DNA of 64,000 nt from Paenarthrobacter nicotinovorans (GCF_021919345.1 NZ_CP089293.1:806001-870000); one strand, 5' to 3'. Positions 8,832 through 18,387 are shown, counted from the first letter of the stretch. Numbers and translations are program-made. Notes: generated by a model from the letters alone, not told the origin.

Positions 8832-9425
8832 TTAGTGGCCGGCTGCGGAGCTCGTGGAGGTAGCCGACGGGGTGGCCGAGCTGGTCTCGGTGCCCGTTGC
8901 GCCGGGAGTTGCCGAACCGCTCGGGCTGGCCGAAGGGCTGGGGCTCGGGAGGTACTTGGCGTACTCGGGGAGGGTGCCGTCAACCACCGGGACGTTGATC
9001 GTGGCGGAGTCGGAGCCGCTGCGGATCGTCACGGGAGTCAGCCCGCCGGGAATGACTCCAGCGCTGCTGAGGATGGCGGGATCGGCAGCGTCGTTGAGAT
9101 AAGTCTCGGACATTGCCTTGACCGGGATCTCGGTCTGGGAGCCGTTGGCGCCGCTGATCGACAGCGTGGCGTCGGAGTTCGACTGGTTGAAGACCGCACC
9201 GATGACGCGGCCAGGCTGGTTTTCGCCGGAAGCAACAATCAGCATGTTGCGCAGCTGCAGCTTGCCGAGGTCGGCCTTGACCCCGTCTGAAGCCGAATAC
9301 TGGTGCGAAGTCTGCTGGGCGTTGACGAAGCCACAGCCGGTGACGGACAGAAGGCCGACGCCGATTGCAGCGGCCGCAATTGCCAGCTTGCCGCGCTGGA
9401 CAGTGTTCATCGCAGAAATGCGCAC
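8832..9425 (-). CDS. LpqE-like lipoprotein
   Basis: This protein of about 197 residues has a signal peptide ending in a lipobox (LLSVTGC), a compact beta-rich middle domain and a long Ser/Thr/Pro/Ala-rich tail of low complexity. It lies divergent from carD, the position held by lpqE in mycobacteria, and length and lipid anchoring agree; the orthology is inferred from synteny, not from clear motifs. GTG 9425 is preferred because an AGGAG site lies 8 nt upstream; ATG 9410 lacks one. The molecular function is unknown. Confidence 0.75.
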   Translation of the reverse strand: MRISAMNTVQRGKLAIAAAAIGVGLLSVTGCGFVNAQQTSHQYSASDGVKADLGKLQLRNMLIVASGENQPGRVIGAVFNQSNSDATLSISGANGSQTEIPVKAMSETYLNDAADPAILSSAGVIPGGLTPVTIRSGSDSATINVPVVDGTLPEYAKYLPSPSPSASPSGSATPGATGTETSSATPSATSTSSAAGH

Positions 9426-9701
9426 GACACCTACTCCTAGAGTCATTGGAAACTTTTTCAGCCATAGCCTATCGGCAAACGGTCCAAAACAAGGATTCGG
9501 GAGGGCTTTGTGGCGGAGTCGGTGGAGAAGTCCGGCCGCTCACACTGGGTGCCTGATGCATCTTTCGGCGAATACGTCAAGAGGTTGGATGAACCCGTTT
9601 AAGGCCTGTTTCCCTGTATTGGCGCGGGTGAGGAGGCCTTTGGGTGCCAGTCGTATGCCTTAATCGTGATAGACTAATCTGCGGGAAAGGGGAAAGTCCA
9701 C

Positions 9702-10184
9702 ATGGTTTTTGAGGTCGGCGAGACAGTAGTTTACCCTCACCACGGTGCAGCAAAAATTGAGGAAATCAAGATGCGCACCATCAAGGGCGAAGAGAAGATG
9801 TATCTCAAGCTCAAGGTGGCTCAGGGTGATCTGACCATTGAAGTTCCAGCAGAGAACGTTGACCTTGTTGGGGTCCGGGACGTAGTGGGCAAAGAAGGCT
9901 TGGAGCACGTTTTTGACGTTCTCCGCGCCGAGTTCACTGAAGAGCCTACCAACTGGTCACGTCGTTACAAGGCGAACCTGGAGAAGCTTGCTTCCGGCGA
10001 TGTCATCAAGGTGGCAGAGGTCGTTCGCGATCTTTGGCGCCGCGATCACGATCGCGGCCTTTCGGCAGGCGAGAAGCGAATGCTGGCCAAGGCACGGCAG
10101 ATTCTGATTTCAGAACTGGCCCTGGCTGAGAAGACGGACGAAGAGAAGGCTGCAAGCGTTCTTGACGAGGTCTTGGCTTCCTAA
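9702..10184 (+). CDS. carD: RNA polymerase-binding transcription factor CarD
   Basis: The protein (160 aa) has an N-terminal RNA-polymerase-interacting domain ([20 protein letters not shown]) and a C-terminal DNA-binding helical domain. Trp85 in [10 protein letters not shown] corresponds to the tryptophan that wedges into the upstream edge of the -10 element. In actinobacteria CarD stabilises open complexes at rRNA and other promoters and is essential. The ATG has a GGGGAAAG site, and a TAGACT box near 9670 may be its -10. An intrinsic terminator follows directly, so it is probably monocistronic. Confidence 0.97.
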   Translation: MVFEVGETVVYPHHGAAKIEEIKMRTIKGEEKMYLKLKVAQGDLTIEVPAENVDLVGVRDVVGKEGLEHVFDVLRAEFTEEPTNWSRRYKANLEKLASGDVIKVAEVVRDLWRRDHDRGLSAGEKRMLAKARQILISELALAEKTDEEKAASVLDEVLAS

Positions 10185-10193
10185 GAATTGAGC

Positions 10194-10228
10194 CCCGGTG
10201 GTGCGAAAGCGCCGCCGGGTTTCTTTTT
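10194..10228 (+). terminator. Intrinsic terminator of carD
   Basis: An 11-bp stem (CCCGGTGGTGC with GCGCCGCCGGG) closes a GAAA tetraloop and is followed by TTTCTTTTT. This is a textbook Rho-independent terminator 10 nt after the carD stop codon. Confidence 0.93.
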
Positions 10229-10269
10229 GCCACAAATCACCCCTGATGCCTCGCAGTACTCTGGTGACC

Positions 10270-11052
10270 ATGAGTATTCCTTCCAAGCGCGCCGTCACGG
10301 CCGTGATCGTGGTTGCCGCCGGCTCCGGTGAGCGGCTCGGCTACGGCATGCCCAAAGCCCAGGTTCCGCTGGGCGGCGAGACCATCCTGATGCACGCCCT
10401 GCGCGGAGTTGTTTCGTCCGACGTCGCACGCCAGATCTGCGTAGCCGTGCCCAAGGGCGACACCGTCCTGCGCGAGTCCATCGCGGACTTCACAGTCGAC
10501 CTGGTGGATGGTGGCCCTGAGGTCACAGTCGTCGACGGCGGTTCCTCCCGCGCGGATTCCGTCCGCGCTGCCCTGGCTGCCTTGGAAGACGGAACGGAAT
10601 TCGTCCTCGTCCACGACGCGGCCCGGGCGCTCACCCCTGAACGGGTCTTCCAGCGGGTCGCCGATGCGTTGTCGTCCGGCGCCAAGGCGGTCATACCCGC
10701 AATGCCGGTGGTGGACACCATCAAGACCGTCGCAGAAACGGATGGCCAGGACGCCTCCATAGCCCCCGAGGTTGTCACCGGCACGGCACCGCGCGAACAG
10801 CTCCGCGCCGTCCAAACCCCCCAGGGCTTCGAACTCGCCACCCTGCGGCGGGCACATGAGGCCGCAGAACTCTTTGACGACAAGCAAGCCGCCGCGGTCA
10901 CCGACGACGCCATGCTGGTGGAACTTCTTGGCGTCCCGGTCCACGCCGTCCGCGGGGCAAGCCAATCCCTCAAGATCACCACGCCGCTGGACCTCATCAT
11001 CGCCGAAGGCCTCCTGGAAGGCCCCCTTGGGATTCGTTGGGTGGAGGGATAG
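10270..11052 (+). CDS. ispD: 2-C-methyl-D-erythritol 4-phosphate cytidylyltransferase
   Basis: The enzyme (260 aa) transfers CMP to methylerythritol phosphate in the MEP isoprenoid pathway. The nucleotide-binding loop [11 protein letters not shown] is at residues 14-24 with the lysine of MPKAQVPL close behind; [10 protein letters not shown] and TDDAMLVE are also present. ATG 10270 is chosen over the earlier in-frame GTG at 10198 because a TACTCT box lies 7 nt before it (10257-10262), a leaderless arrangement, and because the upstream stretch overlaps the carD terminator. Its stop overlaps the ispF start. Confidence 0.95.
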   Translation: MSIPSKRAVTAVIVVAAGSGERLGYGMPKAQVPLGGETILMHALRGVVSSDVARQICVAVPKGDTVLRESIADFTVDLVDGGPEVTVVDGGSSRADSVRAALAALEDGTEFVLVHDAARALTPERVFQRVADALSSGAKAVIPAMPVVDTIKTVAETDGQDASIAPEVVTGTAPREQLRAVQTPQGFELATLRRAHEAAELFDDKQAAAVTDDAMLVELLGVPVHAVRGASQSLKITTPLDLIIAEGLLEGPLGIRWVEG

Positions 11053-11606
11053 TGGCCCAGGAAAACATGATCCTGCCACGCACCGGCATCGGGATGGACG
11101 TCCACGCTTTCGCGCCCGAAGACGACCCCCAGCCGCTCTGGTTGGGTGGCCTCTTCTGGGAAGGCGAACAGGGACTCTCCGGCCATTCCGACGGCGATTG
11201 CGTCGCCCATGCAGCCGCTGATGCGCTCTTCTCCGCCAGCGGCATCGGGGATCTTGGCACGCACTTCGGTACGGACCGTCCCGAGTACGCCGGCGCATCT
11301 GGCGTCAAACTCCTAGGAGAGGCAGCGCGGCTTGTCCGTGCTGCCGGCTTCGAGATCGGCAACGTAGCTGTGCAGTTCGTGGCCAACCGCCCCAAGTTTG
11401 CTCCGCGTCGGGAAGAATCCCAGCGGGTCCTCTCCGAAGCCGCCAACGCTCCCGTGACCGTCACGGCCACCACCAGCGACGGATTGGGTTTCACCGGACG
11501 TGGAGAGGGCATCTCTGCCGTCGCCACAGCATTGGTCTACCCGATGCCTGGCCACGAGGTACCTGCCGCAGGGCGCGGGCCCGCGAAAGGGGCGCCGCAT
11601 GCGTAA
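11052..11606 (+). CDS. ispF: 2-C-methyl-D-erythritol 2,4-cyclodiphosphate synthase
   Basis: This 184-residue enzyme cyclises the CDP-methylerythritol phosphate made downstream of IspD. The metal ligands Asp16 and His18 sit in GMDVHAF, with the family motifs [12 protein letters not shown] and [17 protein letters not shown] 11052 overlaps the ispD TAG by one base and has a GGAGG site; ATG 11067 is a possible alternative. The C-terminus carries about 15 extra Pro/Gly/Ala residues that overlap the next gene. Confidence 0.95.
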   Translation: MAQENMILPRTGIGMDVHAFAPEDDPQPLWLGGLFWEGEQGLSGHSDGDCVAHAAADALFSASGIGDLGTHFGTDRPEYAGASGVKLLGEAARLVRAAGFEIGNVAVQFVANRPKFAPRREESQRVLSEAANAPVTVTATTSDGLGFTGRGEGISAVATALVYPMPGHEVPAAGRGPAKGAPHA

Positions 11607-11955
11607 GCCAGGTGCCGGCGTCGTGCGTTCCGCTGTCCTGTTGCCGGCGGCCCTGGCGGCCGCGCTCCTGCTGGGCGGTTGTGCCGGGACGCCGAAGATG
11701 GACGTGAAAGCCAGCTGCGATTTCCTCAACAACGACGCCTTCAAACCGGACGGCAACCAGCAGCAGCAATCCAAGCAGATCGCTGAGCATTACCACCAGA
11801 TCGCGGACAAGCTGGCTCCGGAGATCGGCGACCCCATCAAGGAGATGGCCGTGATCATGGATAAGGCTGCAGCGTCGTCGCTGGGCGCGGCCACCCAGGA
11901 GCAGCAGGAAAAACTCAAGGTGCAGTTCAATAAGATCGGCGAATACTGCAAGTAG
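11599..11955 (+). CDS. Small hypothetical lipoprotein
   Basis: The product (118 aa) starts with a basic n-region and a hydrophobic core ending in LLGGC, a clear lipobox at about residue 27. The mature part is helical and charged, with [11 protein letters not shown] and a Gln-rich stretch, and has two cysteines (Cys38 and Cys117) that could pair. I recognise no family. It overlaps the end of ispF by 8 nt and so belongs to that operon. Confidence 0.78.
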   Translation: MRKPGAGVVRSAVLLPAALAAALLLGGCAGTPKMDVKASCDFLNNDAFKPDGNQQQQSKQIAEHYHQIADKLAPEIGDPIKEMAVIMDKAAASSLGAATQEQQEKLKVQFNKIGEYCK

Positions 11956-11990
11956 GCAGGTCACGCCGCGTCATCGGCTAATCTGGAGCG

Positions 11991-13457
11991 GTGACCCTGC
12001 GCTTTTATGACACCGCTTCCGCCGAAGTCCGCGACTTCGTTCCCCTCGAAGACGGCAAGGCCAGCGTGTACTACTGCGGGGCCACCGTCCAGGGAATGCC
12101 CCACGTGGGCCACGTGCGGTCCGCGATCGCCTTCGACCAGCTGACCCGTTGGCTCGAATTCCGTGGCCTCCGTGTCACCGTGGTGCGCAACGTCACCGAC
12201 ATCGACGACAAGATCCTGGCCAAGTCCGCCCAGTCGTTCGGCCCGGACTGGGACGCCGAACCCTCCGCACGGCAGAACGAAGAATGGTGGGCCCTGGCCT
12301 ACCGCTACGAGCAGGAATTCGAGAACGCCTACGAATCCCTCGGCGTCCAGAGCCCCACCTACGAGCCGCGGGCCACCGGACATATCCCGGAAATGCACGC
12401 GCTCATCCAGCGACTCATCGACCGGGGCCACGCCTACCCCGCGCCGGACGACTCGGGCGATGTCTACTTCGACGTGCGCTCGTGGAGCAAGTACGGCTCC
12501 CTGACGCGGCAGAACATCGACGACATGCAGGGCGCCCCCGACGTCGAAGCCCAGTTCGTCAGCCGGAAGCGCGATCCCCGCGACTTCGCACTGTGGAAGG
12601 GCTACAAGGAAGGCGAACCGGAGTCCGCGAGCTGGGCGTCGCCGTGGGGTGCGGGCCGTCCGGGCTGGCACCTTGAATGCTCCGCGATGGTCACCAAGTA
12701 CCTTGGTGCGCGCTTCGACATCCACGGCGGGGGATTGGACCTGCGCTTCCCGCACCACGAGAACGAGATGGCCCAGTCGCAGGCCGCCGGCGACGAATTC
12801 GCCAACTTCTGGATGCACAACGGCATGGTCACGTACGAGGGCGAAAAGATGTCCAAGTCCATCGGCAACACCGTGAGCCCGGCAGAGATGCTCGACCTCG
12901 CCTCACCGCGGGTCGTCCGCTACTACCTCGGCCAGGCACACTACCGCTCGGTGCTCGATTACCGGCCCACGTCGCTGCAGGAGGCCGCGGCCGCCGTCGA
13001 ACGCATTGACGGATTCATTTCTAAAGCGTCCGCCAAAGTTCCCGGCAGGTCAGGCGCGGACGTGGCACCGCAGGCCAACATGCCCGCCGCGTTCACTGCT
13101 GCAATGGATGACGACCTCAACGTCCCGCAAGCCCTCGGCGTGCTGCACGAAACCGTCCGCGCGGGCAACACAGCCCTAGCGAGCGGTGACCTGGACGGCG
13201 CCAAGGCGGCCCTTTACGGCGTGCTGTCCATGACCGAGGTGCTGGGGCTGGACGCAGTGAAGCAACCCGAAGCCGTGCAGGGCCGTGAGCATGCCGCGCT
13301 GAAGGTCCTCGTGGACGCACAGCTCCAGGCCCGCGCTGCCGCAAGGGCCAACAAGGACTGGGCAGCCTCCGACGCGATTCGCGACACACTCGCCGCCGCC
13401 GGCGTCGTCGTCGAAGATGGTGCGGACGGGGCCACCTGGAGCCTCAAACGCGACTGA
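11991..13457 (+). CDS. cysS: Cysteinyl-tRNA synthetase
   Basis: The enzyme (488 aa) charges tRNA-Cys. The class I HIGH motif appears as PHVGH at 37-41 and KMSKS near 285-289. Zinc ligand Cys29 in YYCGATVQG, and full length with an anticodon-binding end, separate it from the shorter ligase MshC of mycothiol synthesis. The GTG start has GGAG only 2 nt away, too close for normal use; a TAATCT box at 11979-11984, 6 nt upstream, suggests a leaderless transcript instead. It forms a conserved block with rlmB. Confidence 0.95.
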   Translation: MTLRFYDTASAEVRDFVPLEDGKASVYYCGATVQGMPHVGHVRSAIAFDQLTRWLEFRGLRVTVVRNVTDIDDKILAKSAQSFGPDWDAEPSARQNEEWWALAYRYEQEFENAYESLGVQSPTYEPRATGHIPEMHALIQRLIDRGHAYPAPDDSGDVYFDVRSWSKYGSLTRQNIDDMQGAPDVEAQFVSRKRDPRDFALWKGYKEGEPESASWASPWGAGRPGWHLECSAMVTKYLGARFDIHGGGLDLRFPHHENEMAQSQAAGDEFANFWMHNGMVTYEGEKMSKSIGNTVSPAEMLDLASPRVVRYYLGQAHYRSVLDYRPTSLQEAAAAVERIDGFISKASAKVPGRSGADVAPQANMPAAFTAAMDDDLNVPQALGVLHETVRAGNTALASGDLDGAKAALYGVLSMTEVLGLDAVKQPEAVQGREHAALKVLVDAQLQARAAARANKDWAASDAIRDTLAAAGVVVEDGADGATWSLKRD

Positions 13458-13537
13458 CAAACGGGCGCTGCGGCCGAATTGCATCGGGTCAGTAGACTTG
13501 ATTCCAGACTTACTCACAAAATCAAGGATGGAATCTC

Positions 13538-14527
13538 ATGGCCAACAATGGTCGCCGGTCGGTCAAGAACAAGAAGGGCCCCTCCACCGGAACCGGTGGC
13601 CATGGCCGCAAGGCTCTGGAAGGCAAGGGTCCCACACCCAAGGCGGAGGACCGCACCTACCACAAGGCGTACAAGAACAAGCAGCTCGCTGAGCGCTCGG
13701 CCGCCAAGCGCGGACCGGCACGTCCGGGCGGCGCCGGCGCCCGCTCCGGCCCCAAGGGCCGCGCCACCGAGGAACTGGTCACCGGCCGTAACTCCGTGGT
13801 CGAAGCCCTGCGTGCCGGCATCCCTGCCAAGGCACTGCACGTAGCCATCCGGATTGAAATGGATGACCGCGTCAAGGAGTCCCTCAAGCTCGCGGCCGAG
13901 CGCGGCATCCCGCTGCTGGAAACCGGCAAGCCCGAGCTGGACCGCATGACCGAGGACGCCGTCCACCAAGGACTCGTGCTGCAGATCCCGCCGTACGAAT
14001 ACGAGGACGCCTACGACCTCGCCGAGCAGACCCTCGCCAAGTGGAAGAAGGGGCACATTTCCAATGCGCCGATCTTCGTGGCTTTGGACGGCATTACCGA
14101 TCCCCGCAACCTCGGCGCCATCATCCGCTCCGTCTCCGCGTTCAGCGGGCACGGCGTGATCGTACCCGAGCGTCGTTCCGTGGGCGTCACCGCGTCCGCA
14201 TGGAAGACCAGCGCTGGTGCCGCTGTCCGCGTACCGGTGGCCCGCGCGTCGAACCTCAACAACGCGCTCAAGCAGTTCAAGAACATGGGCATCTACGTCC
14301 TGGGACTGGACGGCGACGGCGACGTCTCGCTGCCCGACCTCACGGTCGCCACCGAACCGGTCTGCATCGTGGTTGGTTCCGAAGGCAAGGGCCTCAGCAG
14401 GCTCGTGCGCGAAAACTGCGACCAGATCGTCTCCATCCCGATCGACTCCGCCATGGAGTCTCTCAACGCATCCATGGCCGTCGGCATCTCGCTGTACGAA
14501 GTGTCGAGGCAACGCTCCGCCCAGTAA
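13538..14527 (+). CDS. rlmB: 23S rRNA 2'-O-methyltransferase (TrmH/SpoU family)
   Basis: This 329-residue protein has an unusually basic, Gly/Lys-rich N-terminal extension of about 80 residues, then the substrate-binding domain (VTGRNSVVEALRAG) and the SPOUT catalytic domain. The three SpoU motifs are present: DPRNLGAIIRS, GSEGKGLSRLVRE and IPIDSAMESLNASMA. It most likely methylates G2251 of 23S rRNA, although TrmH relatives can modify tRNA. It follows cysS by 80 nt with an AAGGA site, and a terminator hairpin follows. Confidence 0.92.
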   Translation: MANNGRRSVKNKKGPSTGTGGHGRKALEGKGPTPKAEDRTYHKAYKNKQLAERSAAKRGPARPGGAGARSGPKGRATEELVTGRNSVVEALRAGIPAKALHVAIRIEMDDRVKESLKLAAERGIPLLETGKPELDRMTEDAVHQGLVLQIPPYEYEDAYDLAEQTLAKWKKGHISNAPIFVALDGITDPRNLGAIIRSVSAFSGHGVIVPERRSVGVTASAWKTSAGAAVRVPVARASNLNNALKQFKNMGIYVLGLDGDGDVSLPDLTVATEPVCIVVGSEGKGLSRLVRENCDQIVSIPIDSAMESLNASMAVGISLYEVSRQRSAQ

Positions 14528-14536
14528 GCAGTGCCC

Positions 14537-14568
14537 AAGGCGGTGGTCGCAGACGCGACCGCCGCCTT
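14537..14568 (+). terminator. Terminator hairpin after rlmB
   Basis: The inverted repeat AAGGCGGTGGTCGC / GCGACCGCCGCCTT closes an AGAC loop and is followed by TTTC. It lies 10 nt after the rlmB stop and directly before the 32-bp tandem array. Confidence 0.8.
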
Positions 14569-14574
14569 TCGCAT

Positions 14575-14948
14575 GCCCGATGCTTCCTCACGTTCCGCGT
14601 GCTTGGGCCGGTCGCTTGCTCACGTTCCGCGTGCTTGAGCCTGATGCTTGCTCACGTTCCGCGTGTTTGGGTCGGTCGCTTGCTCATGTTCCGCGTGCTT
14701 GAGCCTGATGCTTGCTCATGTTCCGCGTGCTTGAGCCTGATGCTTGCTCATGTTCCGCGTGCTTGAGCCTGATGCTTGCTCACGTTCCGCGTGCTTGAGC
14801 CTGATGCTTGCTCACGTTCCGCGTGCTTGAGCCTGATGCTTGCTCACGTCCCGCTTGTTTGGGCCGGTCGCTTGCTCACGTCCCGCTTGTTTGGGCCGGT
14901 CGCTTGCTCACGTCCCGCTTGTTTGGGCCGGTCGCTTGCTCACGTTCT
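14575..14948 (+). repeat. 32-bp tandem repeat array, eleven units plus partials
   Basis: Eleven complete 32-bp units run without spacers from 14587 to 14938. Each begins CTCACGTTCCGCGTGCTTG or a close variant. Two subtypes alternate: one continues GAGCCTGATGCTTG, the other GGGCCGGTCGCTTG; the last three units have CCCGCTTGTTTG. All reading frames stay mostly open, but 32 is not a multiple of three, so the translations drift and no protein is called. The array starts just after the rlmB terminator. Confidence 0.93.
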
Positions 14949-15113
14949 CACCCTTTAGGCCGCTCTGGAATCACGACGGCGACAGCGGCCTCGGTTGGTC
15001 CACCCGCCTGAGCGCCAATCGCTCGGACGTAGACCGCCTGGCGTCCTGCCTTTTAGCGGTTCGATTCCTGACCGCGAATAGACCAAAGGCAGCATTGGCC
15101 CCACAGCCAAAAG
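14949..15113. other. Non-repetitive spacer between two repeat arrays
   Basis: This 165-nt stretch separates the two inverted 32-bp arrays. I see no credible gene, tRNA or strong hairpin in it, and no extra repeat unit. Confidence 0.5.
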
Positions 15114-15318
15114 TTGAGGGAGGGTTGGCGGGAAGCACGCGGAAAGTGAGCGAGCGTCGGCGGGAAGCCTTAGGGATGTGAGTGAGCGTCGATGTGAAGC
15201 ACGGGGGATGTGAGGGAGCGTCGATGTGAAGCACGGGGGATGTGAGTGAGTGTCGATGTGAAGCACGGCGGATGTGAGGGAGGGTCGGCGGGAAGCCTTA
15301 GGGATGTGAGCGAGGGTC
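15114..15318 (-). repeat. Second 32-bp tandem array, inverted relative to the first
   Basis: About six and a half units with a 32-nt period; the plus-strand landmark GTGAG recurs at 15146, 15178, 15210, 15242, 15274 and 15306. On the minus strand the unit reads CTCACATCCCCCGTGCTTC then ACATCGACGCT, clearly related to the first array. The array begins exactly at the stop codon of the nitrilase gene, so each array follows the 3' end of its own convergent gene in the same relative orientation. Confidence 0.9.
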
Positions 15319-16126
15319 AGAAGTCGCGGCGGTTGGCCAGGACGGGGAGCTTCTGCCGGGCGTCGTCCACGACTGCGGCATCGAGGTCGGCGAAGATCAG
15401 GCCCGGCTCACCTTCGAGGGCTTCCAGAACCTGGCCGAAGGGGGACACGACGGCGGAGTACCCGACTCCCGTGGGGGCGGCACCCTTGGCTTCAATTCCC
15501 TGAGTGGCTGGATCACCCTGGCCGCAGGCGAGGACGAACGTAGTGGTGTCCACTGCGCGGGCACGTGCCAGGAGCTGCCACTGATCGGCCTTCCCCGGAC
15601 CAGCTCCCCAGGACGCCGAAACGATGTTCACCACGGCACCGCGCTGGGCGTTGGCAGTGAACAGGGCGGGGAATCGGATGTCGTAGCAGGTGGCCAAACC
15701 AAAGGTGAGGCCGCCGGCGTCGAACGTCACGGGTTCTGTACCGGCCTCAACGGTGTCCGATTCAGCGAAGCCGAACGCATCGAAAAGGTGGATCTTGTCG
15801 TAGCTGGCGTCGACGCCGGGCCCGGTGGCGAGAAGGGTGTTGCGCACACGCGGCGCCCCGGACTCCGCAGCAGCGCCGGGCGTGAACATGCCCGCCACGA
15901 TGACCAGCTGCAGCTCCTCGGCGATGGCACGAACACGGCCTGCCCAGGGACCGTCCAGCGGTTCCGCGATGTCCAACAGTGAATTGCCGAACGCGCGCAT
16001 CATCGCCTCGGGGAAGACCACCAGGCCGGCCCCACCATCCTTGGCACGCCGCGCGTACTCCTCCAGGAGACGCAGGTTTTCGGCCAGGTCGCGGCCTGAG
16101 ATGACTTGGGCGAGTGCCACGCGCAC
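15317..16126 (-). CDS. Carbon-nitrogen hydrolase (nitrilase superfamily amidase)
   Basis: The protein (269 aa) has the Glu-Lys-Cys triad of the nitrilase superfamily: Glu40 in VVFPEAM, Lys111 in YDKIHLFD and Cys147 in LATCYDIRFP. The YDKIHLFD and CYDIRFP forms resemble the Nit1/Nit2 branch, which hydrolyses omega-amides such as deaminated glutathione; the true substrate is not shown. The GTG start at 16126 has a GGAGG site 7-8 nt upstream. It is divergent from glgX with overlapping upstream regions. Confidence 0.9.
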   Translation of the reverse strand: MRVALAQVISGRDLAENLRLLEEYARRAKDGGAGLVVFPEAMMRAFGNSLLDIAEPLDGPWAGRVRAIAEELQLVIVAGMFTPGAAAESGAPRVRNTLLATGPGVDASYDKIHLFDAFGFAESDTVEAGTEPVTFDAGGLTFGLATCYDIRFPALFTANAQRGAVVNIVSASWGAGPGKADQWQLLARARAVDTTTFVLACGQGDPATQGIEAKGAAPTGVGYSAVVSPFGQVLEALEGEPGLIFADLDAAVVDDARQKLPVLANRRDF

Positions 16127-16246
16127 GATAGAACCTCCACTTCTCTGCCTCCCAGTATGCCAAGGAACACAAAATCGCTGCCTCGAACGTCGTCATATGG
16201 GCTGCGGGCACTGCACATACCGGGCGTGGAACTAAACTTGCCTTCA

Positions 16247-18361
16247 ATGGTTATGCCTATCTTTGACACAACAGCTGCCGTCGACGCGTCGCGGCCACGA
16301 CCCCTCGGACTGAGCACGCCCCAGCCCGGTCTTACGGATGCGGAGAGAACGCAAAACCAGGAAGTAAACGTCGCAGTCTTCGCGCCGGACCTGGAACGGG
16401 TGGAGATCGTGTTCCAAGCGCCGGGCGAACCGTGGCGCGCCCGGATACTTCCCAACATCGAAGACGACGTGCATTTCGGGCTGGTGGGCGGCTTCCCTCC
16501 GGGCACGCGCTATGGTTTCCGCGCGGCGCCCTTGGAAGACGTGCTGCCCATGTCGGTTCCGGCGCTGGACCCGGATGACGACGGCGGACAGAGGCTCCTG
16601 CTCGATCCCTACGGTCGCGCCGTGGATCAGCATGGCGAGTTCCTGACGAGTGTCCACGTGGACACCGGCTTTGACTGGGGTGAGGACAAACCGCCCCGGA
16701 CCCCCATGCGGACTTCGGTCATTTATGAGGCCCACGTCCGCGGCCAGACGATGCTTCACCCGGAAATTCCCGAGCACCTCCGCGGCACGTATGCCGGGAT
16801 GGCGCACCCTGTGATGATCCAGCACCTCACCGAGCTGGGCATTACCGCCGTGCAGCTGCTGCCCATCCATTTCCACTTGGATGAATCGCACCTCCAGGAC
16901 CTCGGCATGACCAATTACTGGGGTTACAACACCGCGGCCTTTTTCGCCCCGCATTCGGACTACGCCACGGAAGCTGCCCGCAACGCAGGTCCCCACGCTG
17001 TGCAGGACGAACTCAAGGGCATGGTCAAGCTCCTGCACGCGGCCGGGATCGAAGTCATCCTGGACGTGGTCTATAACCACACTGCCGAGGCCGGTCCTGA
17101 CGGGCCGGCGCTGAGCTTCCGGGGACTCGGGGAGAAACGCTACTACCGTCATGACGCGCATGGCCGTTACCTGGACACCACTGGATGCGGCAACACCTTG
17201 GATTTCAGCGACCCCGTAGTGGTGGACCTCGCGCTGGACTCGTTGCGTTATTGGGTCAACGAGTTCCACGTGGACGGATTCCGCTTCGACCTCGCAGTGA
17301 CCTTTTGCCGTGACGCCGGAAACACCTTCGATCCCCAGCACCCCTTCCTGCAGGCCATCGCCGAGGATCCGGTGTTGTCGGCAGTCAAACTCATCTCCGA
17401 GCCTTGGGACGTGGGCTACGGCGGCTGGCAGACGGGCCGGTTCCCGCAGGGATGGTCGGACTGGAATGACCATTTCCGGGATGGCGTCCGCAGCTTCTGG
17501 CTTTCGGACCGCGCGGCCATCGAAGCCGGTGGCCAAGGAGGGTCGGTGGCGTCGTTGGCTGAGCTGATGGCCGGTTCCGCGAACCTCTTTGCGTCCTCTG
17601 GCCGCACCCGGCTGGCGTCGGTGAACTTCATCACGGCGCACGACGGCTTCACCCTTAAGGACCTTGTCAGTTACGACCGCAAGCACAACGAGGCCAACGG
17701 TGAGCAGAACCGTGATGGTCACGGCGACAACCGCAGCTACAACCACGGCGTGGAAGGCCGCAGCGAGAACGAGGCCATTGTGGCGGCGCGGGCGTTGTCC
17801 ATCCGGAATTTGATGGCCACGCTGCTGATTTCCATCGGCGTGCCCATGATCACTGCCGGCGACGAACTCGGCCGCACCCAGCAGGGCAACAACAATGCCT
17901 ACTGCCAGGACAACCCGACGGCATGGCTTGACTGGAGCCGCACGCAGGAAGCCAACGCCATGTTCCGGACCACCCGGGAGCTTGTCAGGCTCCGCCGCTG
18001 GTTCCTTCGGCACCAGCCCGAGAGCTTTCCGGGCCAGGCCAACGATTCAAGCCTTCAGTGGTTTGATGACAAGGGCAAGCGGATGACACCGGCACGGTGG
18101 AACGATCCGGGCGTTCGTGCGGTCCAGCTGTTGATGGGTCACGAGGACAGCGAAATCCGTGGCCTGATCGTGGTGAACGGCAGCAACCAGGACGTGAAGA
18201 TGGTGCTTCCGGAGATCCTGAGTGAAACAGGGATCGGCAAGCGCATGTTCGAACTCCGGTTCACCACGTCGGTGCTGCACGACCGCCGGAAGGGCGCGTT
18301 GGTTGCCTCCGGGGAGCGGGATATCCTGCAAGCCAATACGATCAACATTTACCGCACGTAG
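16247..18361 (+). CDS. glgX: Glycogen debranching enzyme GlgX
   Basis: This 704-residue GH13 enzyme cleaves alpha-1,6 branches left after phosphorylase action. It has an N-terminal carbohydrate-binding-like domain (EVNVAVFAPDLERVEIVF), then the barrel motifs DVVYNHTAE, the nucleophile region GFRFDLAVT, the acid ISEPWDVG and the transition-state residue TAHDGF. WGYNTAAFFAP is typical of the GlgX/isoamylase group. ATG 16247 is supported by a TAAACT box 8 nt upstream with no ribosome site; ATG 16253 is the alternative. Confidence 0.93.
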   Translation: MVMPIFDTTAAVDASRPRPLGLSTPQPGLTDAERTQNQEVNVAVFAPDLERVEIVFQAPGEPWRARILPNIEDDVHFGLVGGFPPGTRYGFRAAPLEDVLPMSVPALDPDDDGGQRLLLDPYGRAVDQHGEFLTSVHVDTGFDWGEDKPPRTPMRTSVIYEAHVRGQTMLHPEIPEHLRGTYAGMAHPVMIQHLTELGITAVQLLPIHFHLDESHLQDLGMTNYWGYNTAAFFAPHSDYATEAARNAGPHAVQDELKGMVKLLHAAGIEVILDVVYNHTAEAGPDGPALSFRGLGEKRYYRHDAHGRYLDTTGCGNTLDFSDPVVVDLALDSLRYWVNEFHVDGFRFDLAVTFCRDAGNTFDPQHPFLQAIAEDPVLSAVKLISEPWDVGYGGWQTGRFPQGWSDWNDHFRDGVRSFWLSDRAAIEAGGQGGSVASLAELMAGSANLFASSGRTRLASVNFITAHDGFTLKDLVSYDRKHNEANGEQNRDGHGDNRSYNHGVEGRSENEAIVAARALSIRNLMATLLISIGVPMITAGDELGRTQQGNNNAYCQDNPTAWLDWSRTQEANAMFRTTRELVRLRRWFLRHQPESFPGQANDSSLQWFDDKGKRMTPARWNDPGVRAVQLLMGHEDSEIRGLIVVNGSNQDVKMVLPEILSETGIGKRMFELRFTTSVLHDRRKGALVASGERDILQANTINIYRT

Positions 18362-18387
18362 GCACCAACCACACAGGAGAACTCCGC

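Noticed and set aside
14580..15181. Open frames in the 32-bp arrays encoding repetitive peptides
   Set aside because: The repeat period is not a multiple of three, all frames stay open, and no ribosome site or conserved domain is present.
14575..15318. Possible CRISPR array
   Set aside because: Repeats are directly joined with no unique spacers, and no cas genes are near.
16244..18013. Long open frame on the minus strand opposite glgX
   Set aside because: It is a GC-rich antisense frame with no family motifs; glgX on the plus strand has all GH13 motifs.
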